Shown in pieces: positions 1 through 5,239 of a stretch of DNA of 5,449 nt. The notes beneath the pieces are model-generated. The model was not told where the DNA came from. It did no database searches and was given only the letters and a program-made list of their open reading frames with translations. This DNA comes from Candidatus Geoarchaeota archaeon. GTDB taxonomy: Archaea; Thermoproteota; Thermoprotei; Gearchaeales; WAQG01. Position 1 is the stretch's first letter, and every line of letters begins with the position of its first letter. The position numbers were made by a program, and so were the translations under genes. The DNA is taken from contig WAQG01000190.1 of assembly GCA_015520395.1 (NCBI GenBank), positions 1 to 5,449 of the forward strand. Direction: 5' to 3'.

Positions 1-705
1 GAGGAAGAGCTCCTGCAGATCCTTTCTCGAGAGGATCTCCTCGCCCTTCCCCTCAACTACTATCCGGCCTGAGACGAGGACGTATCCCCTGTCGGCCAGC
101 TGCAGGGCCCTTCTTGCATGCTGCTCCACCAGGAGCATGGGGACGTTGGTCTCCTCCCTGATCTTGAGGAGGGTTCTGAGGAGCTCGTTTGCTATCTTTG
201 GGGCTAGCCCGGCTGTCGGCTCGTCCAGGAACATCACCTTCGGCTCAGTCATCAGCGCCCTGGCGACGGCCAGCATCTGTCTCTGCCCCCCGCTGAGGGC
301 TCCCGCCAGCCTGTGTCTCATCGCCTTTAGGACGGGGAAAATCGAGAAGACGAGCTCCATCTTCTCCCTTATCTTGTCCTGGTCGTCTATGAGGTAGGCC
401 CCCATCTCCAGGTTCTCCTGCACTGTTAGGTCTGGGAAAATGTTGTTTGTCTGCGGGACGTAGCTCATCCCGAGCCTGGTCTTGACCTCGGGCGGGAGCC
501 TGGTGACATCCCGGCCCTCAAAGATCACCCTTCCACCGAAGAGCCTTGCAACCCCGTAGATCGTCTTTATTAGGGTGGACTTTCCGCTTCCGTTCGGCCC
601 GACCAGGGCAACTATCTCGCCCTTCTCGAGCCTTATTGACGCGTCCTGGACAACGACGCTGTCCCCATAGCCCCCATAAAGGTTTCTCACATCAAGTATC
701 GGCAC
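1..705 (-). CDS. livF: Branched-chain amino acid-type ABC transporter ATP-binding protein LivF (3' end cut by window edge)
   Basis: This is a cytoplasmic ATPase subunit of a LivFGHM (HAAT) transporter; it would pair with LivG to power uptake of the ligand caught by the binding protein. Reading the minus strand from GTG at 705 gives 235 codons, open to position 1. All nucleotide-binding motifs are intact: A-loop aromatic around Y13, Walker A GPNGSGKST at residues 36-44, Q-loop Q85, signature LSGGQ at 137-141, Walker B VMFLDEP at 157-163, D-loop region TAGLAP and H-loop H196 in VEQHA. Family members are about 235-240 residues and often end near this point, so only a few C-terminal residues are probably missing. 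The GTG start is chosen because a near-perfect Shine-Dalgarno (711-720) lies 5 bases upstream. It follows livG with a 7-base gap, implying one transcript. LivF rather than LivG because it lacks the helical insert of LivG and has the VPQTNNIFPDLTVQENL stretch typical of LivF. The ligand cannot be told from this subunit. Confidence 0.93.
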   Translation of the reverse strand, partial: MPILDVRNLYGGYGDSVVVQDASIRLEKGEIVALVGPNGSGKSTLIKTIYGVARLFGGRVIFEGRDVTRLPPEVKTRLGMSYVPQTNNIFPDLTVQENLEMGAYLIDDQDKIREKMELVFSIFPVLKAMRHRLAGALSGGQRQMLAVARALMTEPKVMFLDEPTAGLAPKIANELLRTLLKIREETNVPMLLVEQHARRALQLADRGYVLVSGRIVVEGKGEEILSRKDLQELFL

Positions 706-710
706 CAGAC

Positions 711-720
711 GATCACCCCC
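711..720 (-). promoter_or_regulatory. Shine-Dalgarno of livF, overlapping the livG stop codon
   Basis: On the minus strand GGGGGTGATC differs by one base from GGAGGTGATC, the full complement of the archaeal 16S 3' tail. It ends 5 bases before the livF GTG at 705 and contains the livG TGA stop (715-713). This supports coupled translation of the two ATPases and fixes the livF start. Confidence 0.8.
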
Positions 721-1477
721 CAAGGTACGCGTCTAGGACGCGGGGGTCCTTTGCAACCTCATCGGGTGTCCCCTCGACGAGGACCCGGCCCTCATGCATA
801 ACTATAACCCTCTCCACATAGTCGAACAACACTTCAAGCCTGTGCTCGATGACAAATATCGTTAGGCCCTCCTTGTTCAGCCTCAGTAGGTGGTCGAAGA
901 TGTCCCTGGCGAGCCTTGGGGCGACGCCAGCCGTCGGCTCGTCCAGTAGAAGTATCCTGGCCTCCCCTGAGAGGGCCCTGCTTATGTCTGTCAGCTTCAT
1001 CTGGCCGCCGCTGACGGAGTCGGCCTTATTCAGGCCGACATGAAGTATGTCGAGCTTCCTAAGCATCTTATGGAGGCTCTTGGTCAGGTTCGACTCCCAG
1101 CGTATCCACCTCCTCCTTCTAAGGAGGGCGTCGACCGGGCTTTCACCGTAGAGAACCCTCGTGGCGGTTGCGGCGTTCTCGACCACGGTCATGCCCTTCC
1201 AGAGCCTTGGTATCTGGAACCCCCTGACGAGCCCCCGCTTGTAAAGCTCGTATGGCGGGAGGCCTGTTATCCGCTCCCCGTAGAGGTAAACCTCGCCCCT
1301 GTCGGGCTTGTAGATCCCGGAGATGACGTTGAACAGGGTGGTCTTACCGCTCCCATTGGGCCCGATGAGCCCCACAAACTCCCCCTCATCTATCCTGAGG
1401 GAAACCTCGTCGAGCGCAACGACGCCTCCGAACGTCTTTCTCACCTTCTCCACGCGCAGTGCCTCGACCGCAGGCAA
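713..1477 (-). CDS. livG: Branched-chain amino acid-type ABC transporter ATP-binding protein LivG
   Basis: This is the second cytoplasmic ATPase of the HAAT-type transporter, complete at 254 residues from a TTG start, which is normal for LivG. In that numbering: Walker A GPNGSGKTT at 39-47, Q-loop Q88 in RGFQIPRLW, signature VSGGQ at 155-159 (LSGGQ variant), Walker B ILLLDEP at 175-181, followed by TAGVAP, and H-loop H212 in VIEHR. The LivG hallmark is present: an extra helical stretch between Q-loop and signature, here with an RRRR run at 120-123. The C-terminus VEGTPDEVAKDP...DAYLGG is typical. A frame-matched GTG at 1486 would add three residues, but it lies inside the Shine-Dalgarno GGAGGTG (1490-1484); the TTG at 1477 sits 6 bases after that motif and gives a family-like N-terminus (PAVEALRVEKVRKTFGG), so it is preferred. 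It is first gene of the minus-strand unit and divergent from the binding-protein gene. Substrate unresolved: relatives carry branched-chain amino acids, but also other amino acids or amides. Confidence 0.92.
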   Translation of the reverse strand: MPAVEALRVEKVRKTFGGVVALDEVSLRIDEGEFVGLIGPNGSGKTTLFNVISGIYKPDRGEVYLYGERITGLPPYELYKRGLVRGFQIPRLWKGMTVVENAATATRVLYGESPVDALLRRRRWIRWESNLTKSLHKMLRKLDILHVGLNKADSVSGGQMKLTDISRALSGEARILLLDEPTAGVAPRLARDIFDHLLRLNKEGLTIFVIEHRLEVLFDYVERVIVMHEGRVLVEGTPDEVAKDPRVLDAYLGG

Positions 1478-1483
1478 TACATA

Positions 1484-1490
1484 CACCTCC
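1484..1490 (-). promoter_or_regulatory. Shine-Dalgarno of livG
   Basis: The minus strand reads GGAGGTG, a perfect match to the archaeal anti-Shine-Dalgarno core. It is 6 bases before TTG at 1477. The GTG at 1486-1484 is part of this motif, which argues against using it as the start. Confidence 0.75.
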
Positions 1491-1556
1491 AGACCTTCCC
1501 ATGACCCCCGCAGCCAGCACGGCCTGTGGCCATTGTGTCTAATACTGTCACGCAGC

Positions 1557-1563
1557 TTATAAA
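1557..1563 (-). promoter_or_regulatory. Candidate TATA box for livG-livF
   Basis: The minus strand reads TTTATAA preceded by AGAATAG, in an otherwise mixed-composition stretch. With the usual archaeal distance of about 26 bases, transcription would begin near 1534 and leave a leader of roughly 57 bases carrying the livG Shine-Dalgarno. A second, weaker candidate for this direction is the mirror arm of the palindrome at 1667-1689 (TTTATGCA on the minus strand), which would give a leader of about 165 bases. Confidence 0.5.
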
Positions 1564-1666
1564 CTATTCTAGAGGATTTTTGTGATGTTTAACCACTAAA
1601 AATCAGTAATGACAGGTTTAAGCATATAGGTAAAGTCTATTTTGTATATGACCCTTCGTAATGTGC

Positions 1667-1689
1667 ATAAACTTTATCATAAAGTTTAT
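1667..1689. repeat. Perfect 23-base palindrome (11-bp arms, 1-base centre), candidate operator
   Basis: The left arm ATAAACTTTAT (1667-1677) and right arm ATAAAGTTTAT (1679-1689) are exact reverse complements around C1678. The symmetry stops at the next base on each side. It lies between the divergent livGF and binding-protein genes and covers the BRE position plus the first bases of the plus-strand TATA box (1685-1692). A dimeric regulator bound here would block TBP/TFB for the binding-protein promoter. Some symmetry could come from chance in AT-rich DNA, but an uninterrupted 11-bp arm is longer than expected in a region this short. Confidence 0.6.
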
Positions 1690-1692
1690 ATT
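1685..1692 (+). promoter_or_regulatory. Candidate BRE/TATA promoter of the binding-protein gene
   Basis: TTTATATT preceded by the purine-rich ATAAAG resembles an archaeal TATA box with BRE. Transcription would begin around 1714-1715, giving a leader of about 62 bases before ATG 1777. The element overlaps the palindrome at 1667-1689. The leader also holds a small GC hairpin (AGCCC 1726-1730 with GGGCT 1736-1740, 5-base loop) and a short overlapping reading frame starting at ATG 1715. Confidence 0.6.
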
Positions 1693-1762
1693 TGCTGTTA
1701 TTCGACATATATCCATGTACGTCCGAGCCCCCGCCGGGCTAAGACGTATGAAGCTTAGGTTT

Positions 1763-1768
1763 GGAGGT
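1763..1768 (+). promoter_or_regulatory. Shine-Dalgarno of the binding-protein gene
   Basis: GGAGGT lies 8 bases before ATG 1777 and touches the frame-matched TTG at 1768, so ATG 1777 is the supported start and TTG 1768 is not. Confidence 0.8.
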
Positions 1769-1776
1769 TGGTTGGC

Positions 1777-3108
1777 ATGGAGAAGGCTGTAACAATGGCC
1801 ATAATTGGCCTAATAATCGGCGCAATAATCGGAGTCGCGATAGGGAGCTTCGCTTTCCCGCAGAAGGTTGTTGAAACAGTTACAACCACAGCCATGGGTG
1901 CGGGCGGGACTGTGACAACAACTGTGACAACGACCGTTGGCGGTGGGGCAGCTGGCGGGCTGAGCGGGGAGATACCCATAGGGCTGGCTATCGCGGTGAG
2001 CGGTGGTTACGCCGTCGATGGGCCTAGGAGGCTGAAGGGCGCCCAGCTGGCAATTGAGGAGTTTAACCAGATGCTTGAGGAGGTCGGCGCCCCATTCAGG
2101 TTTAAGGGGATCCATGAGGATACTGGGAGTAAGCCTGAGGGTGCCGTCAACGTCATTAACAGGTTTGCCAGCCTCGGCATAAAGGTTGTTATCGGCCCGC
2201 TGTCCACCAGCGAGACCAAGGCCGTCATGCCCATCGCCAATGAGAAGAAGATCGTGATCATCAGCCCCTCCAGCACTGGCGCTGGCGCCGCCCTTCCGGA
2301 CGACTTCGTCTTCAGGATGCCTCCACCCGACACCGCTCAGGGCAGGGCTATGGCCCACCTAGTCTACGAGATGGGATACACCAAGGTCGCCATAATCGCC
2401 AGGGATGACGACTATGGGAGGGGCCTGGCCGAGCTGTTCGAGGACGAGTTCACCGGGCTTGGAGGCACGGTTGAGAAGATCCTCTACCAGCCCAACCTGC
2501 CTGACTACAGCAGCGAGGTCACCCAGCTCTCAACCATAGTCCAGAGGTTCGGCGCCGATGAGAAGACGGCTGTGCTGATCATCGCCTTCGACACCGATGG
2601 CGGCAACATACTTGAGCATGCCTCCAGGGATCCCGTCCTGGCCAGCGTCAAGTGGTTTGGCCCCGACTCCATGAAGAGAAAGACCTTCCTGCCGCCCGAT
2701 TCCCCAGAGGCGATAGCCCAGTTCATGATAAAGGTCGGTTTCACTGGCTTCTTCCCGGCCATAGCAAGGAACCCGATAACCGAGCACTTCGAGCAGGCCT
2801 ACAAGGAGAAGTATGGTGAGGATCCAACCCCATACGCCTACTACGCCTATGACGCCACCTGGCTGGCAATGCTGACGATCACGGCCGTCGGCAAGTATGA
2901 TGGTGAAGCGGTAAAGGCTAAGCTGCCCGAGATCGCCGCCCATTTCATCGGCGCCACCGGCCACAAGCTCCTTGACGAGAATGGCGATGCAGCCTTTGCA
3001 GACTATGGCATCTGGACGGTCGTTAAGACCGACGGTGAGTATGGGTTCAAGGAGATAGGCATTTGGCACTCCTCAACCGGTACTGTTGAATGGTACGAGG
3101 AGAAGTAG
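1777..3108 (+). CDS. Membrane-anchored ABC transporter substrate-binding protein, LivK/leucine-binding-protein family
   Basis: This 443-residue protein is the extracellular ligand receptor of the HAAT-type transporter whose ATPases are encoded divergently. Residues 7-27 form a glycine-rich hydrophobic segment acting as signal/anchor. There is no cysteine anywhere, so no lipoprotein attachment; an uncleaved anchor or cleavage after the AFP region are both possible. Residues 34-54 are 11 Thr out of 21, a flexible and probably glycosylated linker seen in archaeal binding proteins. The two-lobed periplasmic-binding domain (Peripla_BP_6 type) starts near residue 65: IPIGLAIAVSGGYAVDG at 66-82, ligand-pocket loop SPSSTGAGA at 163-171, second-lobe motif DDYGRG at 211-216, and hinge region AYDATW at 357-362. 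Start ATG 1777 fits the Shine-Dalgarno. The family binds branched-chain amino acids, but also other amino acids, amides or urea; the ligand here is not determined. The permeases are not adjacent. A T-tract follows the stop. Confidence 0.9.
   Translation: MEKAVTMAIIGLIIGAIIGVAIGSFAFPQKVVETVTTTAMGAGGTVTTTVTTTVGGGAAGGLSGEIPIGLAIAVSGGYAVDGPRRLKGAQLAIEEFNQMLEEVGAPFRFKGIHEDTGSKPEGAVNVINRFASLGIKVVIGPLSTSETKAVMPIANEKKIVIISPSSTGAGAALPDDFVFRMPPPDTAQGRAMAHLVYEMGYTKVAIIARDDDYGRGLAELFEDEFTGLGGTVEKILYQPNLPDYSSEVTQLSTIVQRFGADEKTAVLIIAFDTDGGNILEHASRDPVLASVKWFGPDSMKRKTFLPPDSPEAIAQFMIKVGFTGFFPAIARNPITEHFEQAYKEKYGEDPTPYAYYAYDATWLAMLTITAVGKYDGEAVKAKLPEIAAHFIGATGHKLLDENGDAAFADYGIWTVVKTDGEYGFKEIGIWHSSTGTVEWYEEK
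1909..1931 (+). repeat. Tandem 11-bp repeat in the Thr-rich linker
   Basis: ACTGTGACAAC occurs at 1909-1919 and again at 1921-1931, 12 bases apart and therefore in codon phase, encoding the repeated TVTT units of the linker. This suggests the linker can grow or shrink by in-frame slippage. Confidence 0.7.
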
Positions 3109-3137
3109 GACATTAAAATGCATAATCAAAAATCCTA

Positions 3138-3143
3138 TTTTTT
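3138..3143 (+). terminator. T-tract terminator after the binding-protein gene
   Basis: A run of six T begins 29 bases after the TAG stop, followed by further T-rich sequence (3149-3156). Archaeal RNA polymerase commonly terminates at such tracts without a hairpin, and none is apparent here. It would separate the binding-protein transcript from the aminomutase gene. Confidence 0.5.
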
Positions 3144-3200
3144 CATGTCTTCATTTTGAGCAGTTATTTGGGGTTTTCTGACCGGCGTGGGTTACAGTCA

Positions 3201-3210
3201 TTTATATATA
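3201..3210 (+). promoter_or_regulatory. Upstream TATA-like element between the binding protein and aminomutase genes
   Basis: TTTATATATA is a good archaeal TATA match. Transcription would begin near 3231. No convincing reading frame with a Shine-Dalgarno follows directly; the next notable element is a T6 run at 3244-3249, then the nearer promoter at 3307-3314. It could give a longer leader for the aminomutase, drive a very short RNA, or be an AT-rich coincidence. Confidence 0.3.
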
Positions 3211-3306
3211 GGTGTTAACGCGTCTAGGTAGGAATCGTTTGTGTTTTTTGATGTATTCTAGGTTAAATCCTTGTGATATATTCTTTTTCAAACAGTGTTA
3301 GCAACC

Positions 3307-3314
3307 TTTAAATA
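3307..3314 (+). promoter_or_regulatory. TATA box of the aminomutase gene
   Basis: TTTAAATA in the context CCTTTAAATAGGG is a classic archaeal TATA box. The expected start of transcription, near 3336, leaves a leader of about 16 bases before ATG 3353. It rules out the frame-matched GTG at 3320, which would lie upstream of the transcript. Confidence 0.7.
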
Positions 3315-3343
3315 GGGAAGTGGTCGAGGTAGGGGTTGGTGGC

Positions 3344-3349
3344 GGGGGT
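3344..3349 (+). promoter_or_regulatory. Probable Shine-Dalgarno of the aminomutase gene
   Basis: GGGGGT, within GGCGGGGGT, ends 3 bases before ATG 3353. The spacing is short but it is the only G-rich motif inside the predicted leader and supports ATG 3353 over the later ATGs at 3368 and 3371. Confidence 0.5.
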
Positions 3350-3352
3350 ATC

Positions 3353-5239
3353 ATGGATACACTGGAGATGATGGTGAAGCGGATATCCAGGACGGATGTG
3401 CCGCTTCAGGTAGTGTATCCTGCTAAGGGGTTTAATGTCGAGCTTCTCTGGGCGGAGGATCCTGAGGCTTATAGGATTCTTAGGGGGAGCCGGGATCTTG
3501 AGAAGGCTAGGAGAAGGCTTTATGATTATCTTAACGAGCTGGAGTGGAAGTATAGGAGTGGGGCTAAGTACGTTCACCCTCTGGTTGAGTCTATTGCGAT
3601 TGAGGCTATAAGGGTGTTTAAGAACATTATTTCTCCTAAAAATGAGGCTCTTTCCGGCTATAGTGCCCTGAGCTATATTTGGCGGCTTGCGCGCGGAGAC
3701 CTCGGAGTTCTAGGTGAGCTTGATGAGGGCTTCCTTCTTGAGATCTACCACCTGTTTAAGGCAATTAATGGTCGGCCCGAGATATATCCCGCCAAATATG
3801 CCAAGGATCTCCCCATCTTTGACTTCAGCAGAATTAAGGGTCGGGAGGCCGGAATAGCCAGGTCGAATTACCTCGACAGGCTGGCAGAGAGGATATGGAG
3901 CTACGTAGAGCGGTACCCATCCGGCCTAGACCCCGAGGTTATTGAGAAGAGGCGGGAGAACAAGAAGAGGATCCTGGAATACTTCGGGGGCACTGAGGAT
4001 GATTGGAGAGACTACCTGTGGCACTTTAGGCACGTTATTAAGAGGAGAGAGGATCTCGAGCATTTGAGGAAACTTGCGCCGGGGCTTACAGAGGAGGAGC
4101 TTCGGGGCATCGAGCTAGCCCTAAGGTTCAGGATACCCTTCGGGATAACGCCATACTATCTTCACCTCTTCGACCTGGAGGGGCCGAGGGTCTACGACCA
4201 CCAGGTGAGGGCCCAGGTGATACCCCCGATCCACACGGTCATGGTAATGGCGGCCCACAGGGAGGATCGGGAATATTACTTCGACTTCATGGGGGAGCAC
4301 GACACATCGCCCCACGATCTTATAACCCGCCGGTACCCGATGGTCGCGATAATCAAGGCGTCCGACACCTGCCCGCAGATCTGCGTCTACTGCCAGAGGA
4401 ACTGGGAGATAATGGAGGCGTTGGACACAGGCGCCATCCCCTCCAAGAGGGAGCTTGACGCCGCGGTGGACTGGTTTGCAGAGCACCCCAACATAACAGA
4501 CGTGCTCATAACTGGCGGCGACCCAATGATCCTCAGGGACAGCATGCTTGAGTATCTCCTCAATAGGCTGAGCAGCCTCGACCATATTAGCAGCATAAGG
4601 ATAGGGTCTAGGATAGTGGTGACAGTTCCCTTCAGGATAACCGACGAGGTTGCTGAGATGCTTGGAAGCTACGTGGAGCCGGGGAAGAGGTTCATAACCT
4701 TCGTCACCCATGTTGAGTCGGCCTACGAGGTGACCCCGGAGATGGCTGAGGCCATCTATAAGCTTAAGAGGCAGGGGATACCCGTCTACAACCAGCAGGT
4801 CTACACATTCTGGACGAGCCGGAGGTTTGAGACGGTGGCCCTTAGGATAGCTCTCAAGAAGGCTGGCATAGACCCCTACTACACCTTCTACCCGAAGGGT
4901 AAGTGGGAGCATAAAGACTACATGATCCCGGTGGCAAGGATACTGCAGGAGAGGAAGGAGGAGGCGAGGCTGCTTCCAGGAATATTCAGAACCGAGGAGC
5001 CGGTCTTCAACGTGCCGAGGCTCGGGAAAAACCATTTGAGGTCATGGCAGGATCACGAGCTCATAATGATAAGGCCCGACGGAAGGAGGGTCTACCTCTG
5101 GCACCCGTGGGAGAAGAACATACAACTTGTGGATCCCTACATCTACACGGACATGATATCAATTAAGATGTATCTAGAACACCTCAAAGAGCTGGGCGAG
5201 GATCCAGAGGATTACAAGAGCATATGGTATTATTACTAG
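3353..5239 (+). CDS. KamA-family radical SAM/PLP aminomutase with long N-terminal extension, possibly glutamate 2,3-aminomutase-like
   Basis: This 628-residue protein belongs to the lysine 2,3-aminomutase family, which uses a [4Fe-4S] cluster, S-adenosylmethionine and PLP to move an alpha-amino group to the beta carbon. The core aligns by eye to KamA from residue 216: DDWRDYLWHFRHVIKRREDL, then GITPYY (264-269), IPP (290-292), GEHDTSPHDLITRRYP (314-329), the cluster motif C340-x3-C344-x2-C347, R349 (matching the carboxylate-binding Arg two residues after the last Cys), TGGDP (387-391), PYYTFYPK (508-515), and the PLP-lysine candidate K559 in NVPRLGK. R327 sits 13 residues before the first Cys, as in KamA. 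K515 and N553 match the glutamate- rather than lysine-type pattern. The three cluster cysteines are the only cysteines, so the clostridial zinc site is absent. KamA is about 400-470 residues; the extra 1-215 region is charged, probably helical, and unrecognised. The start ATG 3353 is set by the promoter. Early codons are AT-richer than later ones. No beta-lysine acetyltransferase gene is adjacent. Family confident, substrate not. Confidence 0.85.
   Translation: MDTLEMMVKRISRTDVPLQVVYPAKGFNVELLWAEDPEAYRILRGSRDLEKARRRLYDYLNELEWKYRSGAKYVHPLVESIAIEAIRVFKNIISPKNEALSGYSALSYIWRLARGDLGVLGELDEGFLLEIYHLFKAINGRPEIYPAKYAKDLPIFDFSRIKGREAGIARSNYLDRLAERIWSYVERYPSGLDPEVIEKRRENKKRILEYFGGTEDDWRDYLWHFRHVIKRREDLEHLRKLAPGLTEEELRGIELALRFRIPFGITPYYLHLFDLEGPRVYDHQVRAQVIPPIHTVMVMAAHREDREYYFDFMGEHDTSPHDLITRRYPMVAIIKASDTCPQICVYCQRNWEIMEALDTGAIPSKRELDAAVDWFAEHPNITDVLITGGDPMILRDSMLEYLLNRLSSLDHISSIRIGSRIVVTVPFRITDEVAEMLGSYVEPGKRFITFVTHVESAYEVTPEMAEAIYKLKRQGIPVYNQQVYTFWTSRRFETVALRIALKKAGIDPYYTFYPKGKWEHKDYMIPVARILQERKEEARLLPGIFRTEEPVFNVPRLGKNHLRSWQDHELIMIRPDGRRVYLWHPWEKNIQLVDPYIYTDMISIKMYLEHLKELGEDPEDYKSIWYYY

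Noticed and set aside
137..1562. Plus-strand open frames opposite livF and livG
   Set aside because: They are antisense shadows of two intact ATPase genes; translations are low-complexity and unlike any family I know.
1487..1762. Possible CRISPR repeat, tRNA or small RNA in the divergent intergenic region
   Set aside because: No repeated units with spacers, no cloverleaf or conserved tRNA boxes seen; promoters and the palindrome explain the visible structure.
1768..1776. TTG 1768 as start of the binding protein
   Set aside because: It overlaps the end of the Shine-Dalgarno; ATG 1777 has normal spacing.
1810..3069. Several minus-strand open frames of 85-182 codons inside the binding-protein gene
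   Set aside because: They lack family features and ribosome binding sites I could support, and lie opposite a clearly coding sequence.
3320..3352. GTG 3320 as start of the aminomutase, adding 11 residues
   Set aside because: It is only 5 bases after the TATA box, upstream of the expected transcription start, and the added residues (VEVGVGGGGI) look like read-through of the G-rich ribosome binding region.
4121..5035. 304-codon open frame on the minus strand inside the aminomutase gene
   Set aside because: It is antisense to the conserved radical SAM core, has no recognisable domain, and is explained by GC-rich codons leaving few antisense stops.
3353..5239. Assigning the gene as ablA of an N-acetyl-beta-lysine osmolyte pathway
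   Set aside because: No acetyltransferase (ablB) partner follows, and the pocket residues do not match the lysine-specific Asp pair.
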